Part shown: piece after piece, positions 19,936 to 28,528 of the stretch
Numbering within the stretch: position 1 is the stretch's first letter
Layout of the letters: every line of letters starts with the position of its first letter
Source of the DNA: an uncultured Acholeplasmatales bacterium
Lineage (GTDB): Bacteria; Bacillota_I; Bacilli_A; Acholeplasmatales; Anaeroplasmataceae
Direction of reading: 5' to 3'
NCBI GenBank assembly: GCA_944324805.1
Contig: CALUXS010000008.1
Span: forward strand, 22,386-86,385
Length of the DNA stretch: 64,000 bases
Position numbers and translations under genes: made by a program
Notes under the pieces: model-generated
Seen by the model: only the letters and a program-made list of their open reading frames with translations
What the model was told of the DNA's origin: nothing
Databases searched by the model: none

Positions 19936-20439
19936 ATGAAGATTCAAATAATTGGATATTCAGGAGCCGGTAAATCTTCTTTGGCTAGAAAAATAGCAAA
20001 TTTTTATAAAATCTCAAGTCTTCATTTAGATTCTGTTAAGTTTTATGGAAACTGGCAAGAAAGGACAAAGTTAGAACAAGAAAAAATTATAAAAAGATTT
20101 TTAGAAGAAAATGAAAATTGGGTTATTGATGGTAATTATACTAGCATAATACCTGAAAGATTTATAGAGGCTGATTTAGTAATATTTTTAGATTTTAATA
20201 GGTTTATATGTTACAATAGAGCTAGAAAAAGATATAAATATTATTATCAGAAGGTTAGACCTGATTGTCCTTGTATAGAAAAATTTGATTGGGAATTTAA
20301 AAAATGGCTTTTATTTAGTGGAAGAACTAGAAAGCGTAAAAGAAAGTTTCTAAGCATTATAAAAGAAGCAGAAAAAGGAATTATTATAAAAAATCAAAAA
20401 GAATTAGACAATTTTATAAAAAAATACTTGACCTTATAG
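19936..20439 (+). CDS. P-loop nucleotide kinase-like protein (FlaR/adenylate kinase-like)
   Basis: 167 residues with an N-terminal Walker A motif, GYSGAGKSSLA (residues 7-17), then HLDSV...W...VIDGNY as in the 'DNA topology modulation protein FlaR' and shikimate/adenylate-kinase-like families. The last third is very basic (KWLLFSGRTRKRKRKF). The substrate is unknown; nucleoside or small-molecule phosphorylation is typical for the fold. A GCAGGGG Shine-Dalgarno lies upstream. Confidence 0.75.
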   Translation: MKIQIIGYSGAGKSSLARKIANFYKISSLHLDSVKFYGNWQERTKLEQEKIIKRFLEENENWVIDGNYTSIIPERFIEADLVIFLDFNRFICYNRARKRYKYYYQKVRPDCPCIEKFDWEFKKWLLFSGRTRKRKRKFLSIIKEAEKGIIIKNQKELDNFIKKYLTL

Positions 20440-20479
20440 TTACTATATCCTTTAAGATAAGGCTAGAAAGGGTGATTTT

Positions 20480-21325
20480 ATGAATATAAATGAAGTAGAA
20501 AAGTTGACGGGAATTAGCAAACAAAACATTAGATTTTATGAAAGTAAGGGATTATTAAAACCTAGTCGTAATAAAATTAATAGCTACAGGGAGTATAGTG
20601 AAGAAGATATAAAAGTACTAAATATTATTAAATTGTTTAGGCTATTAGACTTTTCTATAGAACAAATAGAGCTCATGCAAAAGACAGGAGAAATTTGTAA
20701 TGTTGAAGAACATATTAATTTATTAAAAGAGCAAATTAAAAATTATGAAGGGTCAATTTCAATATGTGAAAAGCTCAAAACAGAATCTAATTTGCAAAAT
20801 CTAAATCCTAAAATCTATTTAGACCTAGTAGATAATAAGAAAAGAGAAGGATATCATTTTAATAGTTTTATTGAAGATTATAAGTTTTATTTAAAACGTA
20901 AGTATATAAAAGAATTTAGCTTTATTCCTGATAATATGTGTATGACAAAAGAAGAATTTACAGAAGCACTATTAGCATATGCAAATGAGAAGAAAAAGGA
21001 TATTACAATTATAAAAGAATCAATGTATCCAGAATTTGTTTTAGATGGTTATATGTATGAAGCAGATAGAGTAGTAGGAAGGTATGGTGCTGTAGTACGT
21101 TGTAAATTGAAAAACAATGGTGATTTGCCTGAATTTGTTGTCAATAAGAAGCGTAAAATACAAGTATTATTAATTTATTATTTGCCTTTATTTGTAATAC
21201 TAGCACTGTTTAGTTGGATGGTATTTGCAAGAGATGGTGCTTGGTGGCTAAAACTTATTTTAGGTTTAGGTGAGGTATCATTAGTATTAGCATATGGAAT
21301 TTATTGGAAGAATGTGGATAATTAG
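20480..21325 (+). CDS. MerR-family transcriptional regulator with C-terminal membrane segments
   Basis: 281 residues. N-terminal MerR winged-helix domain (NINEVEKLTGISKQNIRFYESKGLL, residues 1-70), then the dimerising helix (LKEQIKNYEGSISICEKL, about 85-105). The effector part lacks an obvious metal or drug domain. The last 50 residues contain two hydrophobic helices (IQVLLIYYLPLFVILALFSW and WWLKLILGLGEVSLVLAYGI), so the protein may be membrane-tethered. This tail is unusual for MerR proteins but known in some Bacillota relatives. It lies 40 nt after the P-loop gene and is likely co-transcribed. Confidence 0.85.
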   Translation: MNINEVEKLTGISKQNIRFYESKGLLKPSRNKINSYREYSEEDIKVLNIIKLFRLLDFSIEQIELMQKTGEICNVEEHINLLKEQIKNYEGSISICEKLKTESNLQNLNPKIYLDLVDNKKREGYHFNSFIEDYKFYLKRKYIKEFSFIPDNMCMTKEEFTEALLAYANEKKKDITIIKESMYPEFVLDGYMYEADRVVGRYGAVVRCKLKNNGDLPEFVVNKKRKIQVLLIYYLPLFVILALFSWMVFARDGAWWLKLILGLGEVSLVLAYGIYWKNVDN

Positions 21326-21328
21326 AGG

Positions 21329-21358
21329 TTGTATGGTATCCTAAAAATGAGATATAAT
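21329..21358 (+). promoter_or_regulatory. Promoter of the first tRNA-Ser
   Basis: TTGTAT (21329-21334), 18 nt, TATAAT (21353-21358), only 6 nt before the mature tRNA, so the 5' leader would be very short. Confidence 0.55.
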
Positions 21359-21364
21359 TATAGC

Positions 21365-21451
21365 GGAGCAATACCCAAGAGGCTGAAGGGACAAGTTTCG
21401 AAAACTTGCAGATCGTAAGATGCGAGGGTTCAAATCCCTCTTGCTCCGCCA
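21365..21451 (+). tRNA. tRNA-Ser (anticodon CGA)
   Basis: The acceptor GGAGCAA pairs with TTGCTCC, followed by G and an encoded CCA. The D stem CCC/GGG, anticodon stem CAAGT/ACTTG with loop TTCGAAA (anticodon CGA, reads UCG), a long class II variable arm and T arm GAGGG-TTCAAAT-CCCTC are all intact. The long variable arm supports serine. Confidence 0.95.
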
Positions 21452-21471
21452 TAATTTTATAAGGAGAAAAA

Positions 21472-21750
21472 ATGAAAAATTATATCTTTGATGCTGTTAT
21501 TCATTCATCAAGTAAGGGAGGAGCATATATTGTTTTTCCATATGATATAAAAAAAGAGTTCAATAAGGGAAGAGTTAAAGTTCATGCTACATTTGATGGA
21601 ATCTTATATGATGGAAGTATTGTCAATATGGGGTTAAAAGATGAGAATGGTAATGTATGCTATATTATTGGAGTTTTGAAGAAAATTAGAGAAAAACTCA
21701 GTAAAGGTCCTGGTGACATTATCAAGGTAACTATAGTAGAAAGAGAATAA
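21472..21750 (+). CDS. DUF1905-like small protein
   Basis: 92 residues, beta-rich: FDAVIHSSSKGGAYIVFPYDIKKEFNKGRVKVHATFDG is the typical beginning of the DUF1905 fold, here as a single-domain protein without the YdeI-type C-terminal domain found in some relatives. No function is established. It begins 20 nt after the tRNA-Ser with AAGGAG as Shine-Dalgarno and may be read from the tRNA promoter. Confidence 0.7.
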   Translation: MKNYIFDAVIHSSSKGGAYIVFPYDIKKEFNKGRVKVHATFDGILYDGSIVNMGLKDENGNVCYIIGVLKKIREKLSKGPGDIIKVTIVERE

Positions 21751-21754
21751 AAAT

Positions 21755-22066
21755 ATGGTAGGAAAATATAAAGTAATTACATTATGTGGTAGTACAAAAT
21801 TTAAAGATGAGTTTTTGAATCAACAAAAAAAATTAACACTAGAAGGAAACATAGTAATATCAGTAGGATTATTCGGTCATTCTGGTGACAGTGAGGCATT
21901 AGATGAAAAAACTAAATTAATGCTTGATGATATGCATAAAAGAAAAATTGATATGGCAGATGAGATATTTGTAATTAATAAAAATGGTTACATTGGTTCT
22001 AGTACAAAATCAGAAATAGAATATGCTATAAAAACTAACAAAAAAATAAATTACCTAGAAAATTAG
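21755..22066 (+). CDS. Nucleoside 2-deoxyribosyltransferase-like / DUF4406-like protein
   Basis: 103 residues, beginning KYKVITLCGSTKFKDEF, and with a GYIGSSTKSEIEYAIKTNKKI segment near the end. This is the layout of small Rossmann-like proteins related to nucleoside 2-deoxyribosyltransferases, many found in phages and mobile elements. The catalytic role is uncertain. The ATG is 5 nt after the previous stop with only a weak Shine-Dalgarno (AGAAAGAGAA), pointing to coupled translation. Confidence 0.7.
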   Translation: MVGKYKVITLCGSTKFKDEFLNQQKKLTLEGNIVISVGLFGHSGDSEALDEKTKLMLDDMHKRKIDMADEIFVINKNGYIGSSTKSEIEYAIKTNKKINYLEN

Positions 22067-22084
22067 AGTAATTTATTTTTATAG

Positions 22085-22173
22085 GGAGCAATACCCAAGA
22101 GGCTGAAGGGGCGGGCTTGGAAAGCTCGTAGACTGTAATAGGTGCAAGGGTTCGAATCCCTTTTGCTCCGCCA
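22085..22173 (+). tRNA. tRNA-Ser (anticodon GGA)
   Basis: The acceptor GGAGCAA pairs with TTGCTCC, plus G and encoded CCA. Anticodon stem CGGGC/GCTCG with loop TTGGAAA (anticodon GGA, reads UCC/UCU), long variable arm, T arm AAGGG-TTCGAAT-CCCTT. The acceptor and D arm are identical to the tRNA-Ser(CGA) 720 bp upstream. Confidence 0.95.
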
Positions 22174-22245
22174 TTTATATATAATACATAAATTTTGATG
22201 CTCGATATGAGTATCTTTTTTGTAGTAATTAGAAAGGATGTTAAT

Positions 22246-22860
22246 ATGAAAATCGCTAAAGAAAACTGGAGTTGGGTTAGGGAGCCTAGAGTATATAAAA
22301 TAGAAGAAAATACAATTGAAATTATCACTGAACCAAAAACAGATTTGTGGCAACGTACATATTATCATTTTAGAAATGATAACGCACCATTATTACAAAT
22401 CAAAACCAAAGAAGAATATTTTTCGTTTGTAGTTAAAACAACATTTGATAGTAAGGTACGTTTTGATCAATGCGGTATTGTAATTTATTTAGATAGTGAA
22501 AATTGGTTAAAAGCTTCTATAGAATATGAAAATAAAGATATTCAACATTTAGGAAGTGTTGTTACTAATCACGGTTATTCAGATTGGGCTACTACAGTAA
22601 TTTCTTCATCAGTAAAAACCATTTGGTATCGTCTTAGTAGACGTAAGGATGATTATTGTATAGAAGGTTCATATGATGGTATAAATTTTTTCCAAATGCG
22701 AGTATGTCATTTATTTAAAGGGAACGAAGAAATTAGTTTTGGTGTTTATGCTTGTAGTCCGGAAAATTCTAGTTTTAAGGCACAATTTACTGATTTTGAG
22801 ATTACAGAGTGTAAATGGAATGCTCATGATGGCCAGTCTCCAGATAAAGAATTATTTTAA
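22246..22860 (+). CDS. DUF1349 family protein
   Basis: 204 residues, a concanavalin-like beta-sandwich fold (WSWVREPRVYKIEENTIEIITEP... FDQCGIVIYLDSENWLKASIEY... WYRLSRRKDDYCIEGSYDGINF). Proteins of this family (yeast YSP-like, bacterial YlmJ-type) are cytosolic and of unsettled function, with a suspected sugar-binding fold. The ATG at 22246 is preferred to the one at 22195 because GAAAGGATG precedes it and the extra residues would begin inside the downstream flank of the tRNA. Confidence 0.8.
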   Translation: MKIAKENWSWVREPRVYKIEENTIEIITEPKTDLWQRTYYHFRNDNAPLLQIKTKEEYFSFVVKTTFDSKVRFDQCGIVIYLDSENWLKASIEYENKDIQHLGSVVTNHGYSDWATTVISSSVKTIWYRLSRRKDDYCIEGSYDGINFFQMRVCHLFKGNEEISFGVYACSPENSSFKAQFTDFEITECKWNAHDGQSPDKELF

Positions 22861-22893
22861 TATAAAAGAATAAATAGGTATCTAAGTAAAATG

Positions 22894-22974
22894 AAAAAAC
22901 TGATGATAAACTAAAGAGATGTCTTAATGCTATAATCATTATGGGCGTATTATTAGAGTATCGTCAGTTTTTTT
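22894..22974 (+). terminator. Long imperfect hairpin ending in a T-run
   Basis: AAAAAACTGATGAT (22894-22907) pairs with the segment ending in ATCGTCAGTTTTTT (to 22974, one G-U). The 52-nt apical part contains further short pairings (CTAA 22911-22914 with TTAG 22953-22956). It is most simply a terminator of the DUF1349 gene with an unusually long stem-loop; a small structured RNA cannot be ruled out. The rest of the 22861-23098 gap shows nothing but the promoter at 23047. Confidence 0.5.
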
Positions 22975-23046
22975 ATATATTTATAAATTTAGAAGTATAA
23001 ATTATTATTGTCTGACATGACTAATAATTATGCAACTTTAAGTAGC

Positions 23047-23075
23047 GTGACATTTAGTATTTCTACCATTATAAT
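23047..23075 (+). promoter_or_regulatory. Promoter of the Xre-regulator gene pair
   Basis: GTGACA (23047-23052), 17 nt, TATAAT (23070-23075), 24 nt before the GTG start. Confidence 0.7.
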
Positions 23076-23098
23076 AAAGGCTGTAAGGAGGAGATAAA

Positions 23099-23545
23099 GT
23101 GATTGATTTTGTAAAGGTCGGAGAAAAAATTTCTAAATACCGTAAGCAAAACAATTTAACACAAGATGATATTGCCATAAAATTATTTGTCTCCCGTCAG
23201 TTAGTTTCTAAATGGGAAAATGGAACTGGAATTCCTTCTATTGATTCCTTAATAGAACTAGCAAAACTCTTTCATATAACTTTTGAAGAGTTACTTTGTT
23301 TAAATGAGGAAACAAATTTAGACGAAAACAACATATTTAATGGTCGCGAACGTTTGTATGTTGTGCAAAGTATTATTGATGGTAGCATAAAGGTTAATAT
23401 CCCTGAAGTGTTTTACCAATTTTCCTCATTAGAAAGAATGATGGTTTTAAAGGCAATTAGAGAACATAGATTAGATACTAATCTAGATGAGCTCTATCCT
23501 AAGTTAACTCCAGGTGAGCAAGTATATTTAAGAAAGGATGATTAA
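23099..23545 (+). CDS. Xre-family helix-turn-helix regulator
   Basis: 148 residues. The N-terminal HTH domain (residues 7-62: VGEKISKYRKQNNLTQDDIAI...SRQLVSKWENG) is of the cI/Cro type. The C-terminal part has no recognised effector domain but resembles the neighbouring protein in carrying an aromatic/hydrophobic-x-x-L-x-x helical segment. The start is GTG, placed after TAAGGAGGAG. It forms a two-gene operon with the acidic protein, 2 nt apart, so it probably regulates or is regulated by it. Confidence 0.88.
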   Translation: MIDFVKVGEKISKYRKQNNLTQDDIAIKLFVSRQLVSKWENGTGIPSIDSLIELAKLFHITFEELLCLNEETNLDENNIFNGRERLYVVQSIIDGSIKVNIPEVFYQFSSLERMMVLKAIREHRLDTNLDELYPKLTPGEQVYLRKDD

Positions 23546-23547
23546 TT

Positions 23548-24213
23548 ATGATTTTAAAAAAGGTAAAATTAGAAAACGGAAAAGAAAGTTATGAGGAAAT
23601 TACTTTTGAAGATGCTTTAAATTATGAAAATAAAGATGAATTAGTATTCACAGATGAAGATGAGAAGGATGAATTTATAGACAAGCTAGATGAATTAGAA
23701 GAAGCTGAAGAAGATGAAGAGGAAGATGATGACGATGAAGACGATGATGATTTTGATGATGATGATAAAAACACTAGGAATTATGGTTTTAGTTTTATAA
23801 ACAATAAAGTAGGAGATAGAATTTCACGAGTATTCATTAATAAAAAAGGAAATAAAATTATTAGTATGCTTCCTTTTATGGATAAAGAAGATATTGAAGA
23901 GTTAGTAAATGAGATTTTAAATGATAATGAGCTCTATAAAGATATTAATCTAGTTACAATATTTCCATTTTTAAGTAAAAAAGAATGTAATGCACTATTT
24001 ATGAAATTTATTTCTGATCCAAATAATGAACATAAAAAATACATTCACACCCTAGCACCTTTTGTTTCTAAAGAATGTTTATCAAAGGTTGTTGATAATT
24101 ATATTGATGGAACATATAAAGATGAAGATGTAAAAATGGATTTATTATATCCATTTATGGATAGTAGTGATATTAAACGACTATTTAAATTTTATATGAA
24201 TAAAAAAAATTAA
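23548..24213 (+). CDS. Acidic protein with four tandem PF-type helical repeats
   Basis: 221 residues. A short N-terminal domain (1-40) is followed by a strongly acidic segment (about 45-75, mostly Asp/Glu). From about residue 105 there are four repeats of about 30 residues, each with the core hydrophobic-x-x-hydrophobic-x-P-F-hydrophobic-(D/S): MLPFMDKEDIEELV, IFPFLSKKECNALF, LAPFVSKECLSKVV, LYPFMDSSDIKRLF. I do not recognise a named family. The arrangement suggests an alpha-solenoid adaptor, with function linked to the upstream Xre regulator by operon only. Confidence 0.72.
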   Translation: MILKKVKLENGKESYEEITFEDALNYENKDELVFTDEDEKDEFIDKLDELEEAEEDEEEDDDDEDDDDFDDDDKNTRNYGFSFINNKVGDRISRVFINKKGNKIISMLPFMDKEDIEELVNEILNDNELYKDINLVTIFPFLSKKECNALFMKFISDPNNEHKKYIHTLAPFVSKECLSKVVDNYIDGTYKDEDVKMDLLYPFMDSSDIKRLFKFYMNKKN

Positions 24214-24235
24214 GGAGCAGATAGCTCCTTTTTTT
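24212..24235 (+). terminator. Terminator after the Xre/repeat-protein pair
   Basis: AAGGAGC (24212-24218) pairs with GCTCCTT (24224-24230), followed by a T-run to 24235. Confidence 0.88.
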
Positions 24236-24341
24236 AATTAATATTATCTAAAATATCAAAACGAAAAATATGGTAAATTTTCTTTTGTACACTTATTAAA
24301 ATATATCAACTATGTTATAATGAAATAAAGTAGGTGGATTT

Positions 24342-25838
24342 ATGGAAAAATATATATTAGCTTTAGATCAAGGAACAACAAGTTCTAGAGCGATTTTATT
24401 TGACAAAAATGGAAATAATGTATGCATGGCTCAAAAAGAATTTACACAGTATTTTCCTAAAAGTGGCTGGGTTTTGCACGATCCATTAGACATTTGGTCA
24501 TCAATAGTAGATTGTATTTCTTCAGTTATAATTAAAATGGGAATTACGATTAAACAAATAGAAGCTATTGGTATTACTAATCAAAGAGAAACAACAGTAT
24601 TATTTGATAAAGAAACAGGAATGCCACTTTATAAGGCTATAGTTTGGCAGTCAAGACAAAGTAAGGATATTTGTGATAAATTAATTTTAGAAGGATATCT
24701 AGATTTAATTCACGAAAAAACAGGTCTAATTATTAATCCTTATTTTAGTGCAACTAAGATTAAATGGATTATGGACAATGTACCTAAGGTTAAGGAATTA
24801 ATGAAAGAAAATAGAGTACTCTTTGGAACTATTGATACATGGCTCATATACAAACTTACAAATGGTAAGGTGCATGCTACAGATTATACGAATGCTTCTA
24901 GAACAATGTTATTTAACATTAATACATTGAAATGGGATGAAGACATTTTAAAAATTTTAGACATTCCAAAAAATATTTTGCCAGAAGTAAAAGAATCAAG
25001 TGCATTTTATGGTTACGCTGAACAATTATCACCATTTGGAGCTTTACATAAGATTCCTATTACTGGTGTTGCAGGCGATCAACAAGCTTCTCTTTTTGGT
25101 CATTGCTGTTTTTCAAAAGGCGAAGCAAAAAATACTTATGGTACAGGTTGCTTTATGCTTATGAATACAGGTAATAAGCCTGTTTATTCTAGAAATGGTT
25201 TATTAACGACAATTGCTTGGGGTATCAATGGTAAAATTAGCTATGCTTTAGAGGGCTCTGTTTTTGTTGGTGGTAGTGTTATTCAGTGGATTAGGGATGG
25301 CATGCGTTTAATTAAATCAGCACCAGATAGTGAAGAATATGCAGTAAGAGTTAAAGATACGAATGGAGTTTATATCGTACCTGCCTTTACTGGTTTAGGA
25401 ACACCTTATTGGGATGATGAAGCTAGAGGTGCAGTTTTTGGTCTAACTAGAGGAACAACAAAAGAACATTTCATTAGAGCAACATTAGAATCAATTGCCT
25501 ATCAAAATAAGGATGTTATGAATGTAATGCTTGAAGAGGCAAGTATTCCATTGAAATGCCTATATGCAGATGGTGGTGCAACAGCAAATAATTTTTTAAT
25601 GCAATTTCAGGCTGATATATTAAATGTAAGTGTAAAAATGCCTAGTGTTAGTGAAACCACAGCTTTAGGTGCTGCTTATTTAGCAGGTTTAAAAACAGGA
25701 TTTTATGAATCATTAGATCAAATTAAATCAAAGCAAAACATAATTAAAACTTATGAGCCTAAAATGGAAAAAGATAAAATTACAGAGCTTTATAATGGTT
25801 GGTTGAAGGCAATTAAAGCAACTAGAGTATTCGAGTAG
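24342..25838 (+). CDS. glpK: Glycerol kinase
   Basis: 498 residues of the FGGY kinase family: [11 protein letters not shown] near the N terminus (phosphate loop), [23 protein letters not shown] and [11 protein letters not shown]. It phosphorylates glycerol to sn-glycerol-3-phosphate. In Gram-positive enzymes a His in the loop before the GDQQA motif is phosphorylated by HPr; here the corresponding stretch reads [12 protein letters not shown] and seems to lack it at the aligned position (alignment by eye), so control may differ. First gene of a four-gene operon. No glpF transporter gene is adjacent. Confidence 0.95.
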   Translation: MEKYILALDQGTTSSRAILFDKNGNNVCMAQKEFTQYFPKSGWVLHDPLDIWSSIVDCISSVIIKMGITIKQIEAIGITNQRETTVLFDKETGMPLYKAIVWQSRQSKDICDKLILEGYLDLIHEKTGLIINPYFSATKIKWIMDNVPKVKELMKENRVLFGTIDTWLIYKLTNGKVHATDYTNASRTMLFNINTLKWDEDILKILDIPKNILPEVKESSAFYGYAEQLSPFGALHKIPITGVAGDQQASLFGHCCFSKGEAKNTYGTGCFMLMNTGNKPVYSRNGLLTTIAWGINGKISYALEGSVFVGGSVIQWIRDGMRLIKSAPDSEEYAVRVKDTNGVYIVPAFTGLGTPYWDDEARGAVFGLTRGTTKEHFIRATLESIAYQNKDVMNVMLEEASIPLKCLYADGGATANNFLMQFQADILNVSVKMPSVSETTALGAAYLAGLKTGFYESLDQIKSKQNIIKTYEPKMEKDKITELYNGWLKAIKATRVFE

Positions 25839-25847
25839 GTGGAAAAT

Positions 25848-27290
25848 ATGTGGGATGTAATAATTATTGGAGCTGGAGTTATAGGAGCTTCTATTGCTAG
25901 AGAGATAAGTAGATATGAACTAAAAACTTTAGTTATAGAAAAAGAAGAGGATGTTTGTGAAGTAACATCAATGGCTAATAGTGGAATTGTTCATAGTGGC
26001 TATGACCCTAAGCCTGGTAGCTTAAAGGCTAAACTTAATGTGATTGGTAATGGGCTTTTTGATAGGCTTAGTATGGAATTAGGCTTTGATTTTAAAAGAA
26101 TAGGCAGTATAACTATAGGAAAAACGGAAGAAGATTTAGCCACATTAAAGAGATTACAAAAAAATGGTATAGAAAATGGAGTTAAAACGATTATATTAGA
26201 TAAAGAAGAATTATTTTTACTTGAGCCTAATTTAGCTCTTGATGCTAAATATGGTCTTTTAGCTGAAAGTGCTGGAATTGTTAATCCCTTTGAATATACC
26301 GTAGCGTTAATGGAAAATGCTATTTTTAATGGAGTAAAGCTAAACCTTGAAGAAGAAGTATTAAAAATTTCTAAATTAGAAAACACATACAAAATTATAA
26401 CTAATAAAAATGAATATATAACAAAAATTGTAATAAATGCTGCTGGCCTAAATTCAGGTGATGTTGCAGGTATGGTAGGAAGTAGTATTGATATTAGACC
26501 AAGAAAAGGTGAATATTTTGTTTTGAATCATTTAAATAAGCCCCTTATTAGTCATGTTATTTTTCCTTTACCATCAGAAAAGGGAAAGGGTATTTTATTA
26601 ACACCAACAACAAGTAATAATTATTTGATAGGCCCTTCAAGCGAATATGTTTCTAGCTTAGATGATTTTAGTACGGATACACTTACCTTAGAAAAAGTTA
26701 GAAGTGATGCTAATAATTTAGTTAAAGATATTCCATTTAATGAAGTTATTAGAACTTTTGCTGGCTTAAGAGCAGTAAATAGTAAAAGAGATTTTATAAT
26801 TGAAGAGGATAAAATAAATCCTAATTTTTATCAAGTTGCTGGAATTGAATCACCAGGTCTTGCATCTTCATATGCGATTGCACTTTATTTAATTGACATT
26901 ATTAAAAAGAAAAATAATTTAATTACAAAAAAAGACTTTGTTCCATATCGTAAACCATATATAAAATTAAAAGGTTTACCACTAGAAGAGAAACAAAAAA
27001 TATATGAAAAAAATCCAAAATATGGAAGGATAATATGTCGTTGTGAACAAATATCAGAAGCGGAAATTTTAGATGTTATACATAGAGAAATTCCTGTAAA
27101 GACTATACGTGGAGTAAAGAAAAGAATTAGACCAGGTTTTGGTAAATGTCAGGGTGGATTTTGTGAAAGCTTAGTTTTTGAATTATTAAAGAATGAGTTT
27201 GATTTAGATCCTTTAAAAATAAAATACGGACGAAAAAACTCGGAGGTTATTAAAAAAATAACTAAGGAGGGTCAAAATGAAAAATTATGA
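25848..27290 (+). CDS. GlpA-type FAD-dependent glycerol-3-phosphate dehydrogenase
   Basis: 480 residues. FAD-binding GxGxxG motif (VIIIGAGVIGASIARE) at the N terminus, DAO-type oxidoreductase domain to about residue 370, and a C-terminal [2Fe-2S] BFD-like domain (ICRCEQISEAEI...GFGKCQGGFC) with four Cys. This architecture matches the anaerobic GlpA subunit. It oxidises glycerol-3-phosphate to dihydroxyacetone phosphate, presumably passing electrons to the next protein. The ATG at 25848 is preferred to the GTG at 25839 because GGTGG in between serves as Shine-Dalgarno. It overlaps the next gene by 14 nt. Confidence 0.9.
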   Translation: MWDVIIIGAGVIGASIAREISRYELKTLVIEKEEDVCEVTSMANSGIVHSGYDPKPGSLKAKLNVIGNGLFDRLSMELGFDFKRIGSITIGKTEEDLATLKRLQKNGIENGVKTIILDKEELFLLEPNLALDAKYGLLAESAGIVNPFEYTVALMENAIFNGVKLNLEEEVLKISKLENTYKIITNKNEYITKIVINAAGLNSGDVAGMVGSSIDIRPRKGEYFVLNHLNKPLISHVIFPLPSEKGKGILLTPTTSNNYLIGPSSEYVSSLDDFSTDTLTLEKVRSDANNLVKDIPFNEVIRTFAGLRAVNSKRDFIIEEDKINPNFYQVAGIESPGLASSYAIALYLIDIIKKKNNLITKKDFVPYRKPYIKLKGLPLEEKQKIYEKNPKYGRIICRCEQISEAEILDVIHREIPVKTIRGVKKRIRPGFGKCQGGFCESLVFELLKNEFDLDPLKIKYGRKNSEVIKKITKEGQNEKL

Positions 27291-28527
27291 CTTGATAATA
27301 ATAGGTGGTGGTAGTGCAGGAATGGCAGCTGCCATTTCAGCTTATGATGCTGGCATTAAAAATATTTTAATTCTAGAAAAAGATAAATTTTTAGGTGGTA
27401 TTTTACTTCAATGTATTCATACCGGATTTGGTTTATCAGAATTTAAAGAAGAATTGACAGGCCCTGAATATGCTTACCGTTTTATTAAGGAAATAGAAAA
27501 AAGGAATATTAGTTATTTACTAGAAACAACAGTATTAGAAATAACTGAAGAAAAAGATGTTTATTATGCTAATTCTAATGAAGGATATCAGTTAGTTAGA
27601 GCTAAAAGTATTATTTTAGCTACTGGCTGCCTAGAAAGAACAAGAGGAGCTATTGTCCTTCCAGGCGATAGACCAGCAGGTATTATGACTGCAGGATTAG
27701 CACAAAAATATCTAAACATTGATGGCTATCTAGTAGGTAAAAAAGTATTTATTTTAGGCAGTGGAGATATAGGCTTAATTATGGCAAGAAGAATGACTCT
27801 AGAAGGGGCTGAGGTTTTAGGAGTTGCTGAGTTAATGCCTTATTCAAATGGTTTAAATCGTAATATTAGTCAGTGTTTAAATGACTTTAATATTCCACTT
27901 TATTTATCACATACTATAACAAATATAAAGGGGAAATCTAGACTAGAAGAAGTCGAAATAAGTGAGGTTGATTCTAATCTTAAGCCTATTGAAGGAACAG
28001 AAAAATCATTTAAAGTTGATACACTTTTGTTATCAGTTGGTTTACTACCAAGCATTGAACTTTTAAAAGGGTTAAATGTAAAAGCAAATAATAAGACAAA
28101 AAGTATTTTCATTAACGAATCACTAGAAACAACAATTCCTGGTATTTTTTGTTGCGGAAATGCACTTCATGTTCATGATTTAGTTGATTTTGTAACAAAG
28201 GAAGCAAGAGAAGCAGGTCTTTCAAGCGCAAAATATATAATGGGAAAATTAACTACTAGTTATAATAATACTTTAAATATTGAGTCTGGCTTAGGAATAA
28301 ATTATGTTCTTCCAAATATTGTTAGATTAGATAATATTTCTAAGGATTTAAAATTGAGTTTTAGAGTAAAAAAACCATTCAATAATGTAAATATAGCTAT
28401 TTTTATTAATAAAAAGCTTGTAAAAGAAGTTAAAAAAGCATATTTATTACCAGCTGAAATGGAATCAATAATAATTAGTAAAGATTGTCTAGAAAAGGGA
28501 AATCTTGAAATCTTAGTGAGGGAGTAG
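27277..28527 (+). CDS. NAD(P)/FAD-dependent oxidoreductase, glycerol operon partner
   Basis: 416 residues of the pyridine-nucleotide-disulfide oxidoreductase fold, with two dinucleotide-binding motifs: IIIGGGSAGMAAAIS near residue 6 (FAD) and VFILGSGDIGLIMARR in the middle (NAD). It lacks a redox-active CxxxxC pair. In many anaerobic Bacillota this gene sits between the GlpA-like protein and a DUF1667 protein and probably carries electrons from G3P oxidation. Shine-Dalgarno AAGGAGGG inside the preceding gene. Confidence 0.88.
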   Translation: MKNYDLIIIGGGSAGMAAAISAYDAGIKNILILEKDKFLGGILLQCIHTGFGLSEFKEELTGPEYAYRFIKEIEKRNISYLLETTVLEITEEKDVYYANSNEGYQLVRAKSIILATGCLERTRGAIVLPGDRPAGIMTAGLAQKYLNIDGYLVGKKVFILGSGDIGLIMARRMTLEGAEVLGVAELMPYSNGLNRNISQCLNDFNIPLYLSHTITNIKGKSRLEEVEISEVDSNLKPIEGTEKSFKVDTLLLSVGLLPSIELLKGLNVKANNKTKSIFINESLETTIPGIFCCGNALHVHDLVDFVTKEAREAGLSSAKYIMGKLTTSYNNTLNIESGLGINYVLPNIVRLDNISKDLKLSFRVKKPFNNVNIAIFINKKLVKEVKKAYLLPAEMESIIISKDCLEKGNLEILVRE

Positions 28528-28528
28528 T

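Noticed and set aside
21255..21452. Minus-strand ORFs over the tRNA-Ser genes
   Set aside because: They are antisense of tRNA genes and overlap coding sequence; the shared peptide pattern only reflects the tRNA similarity.
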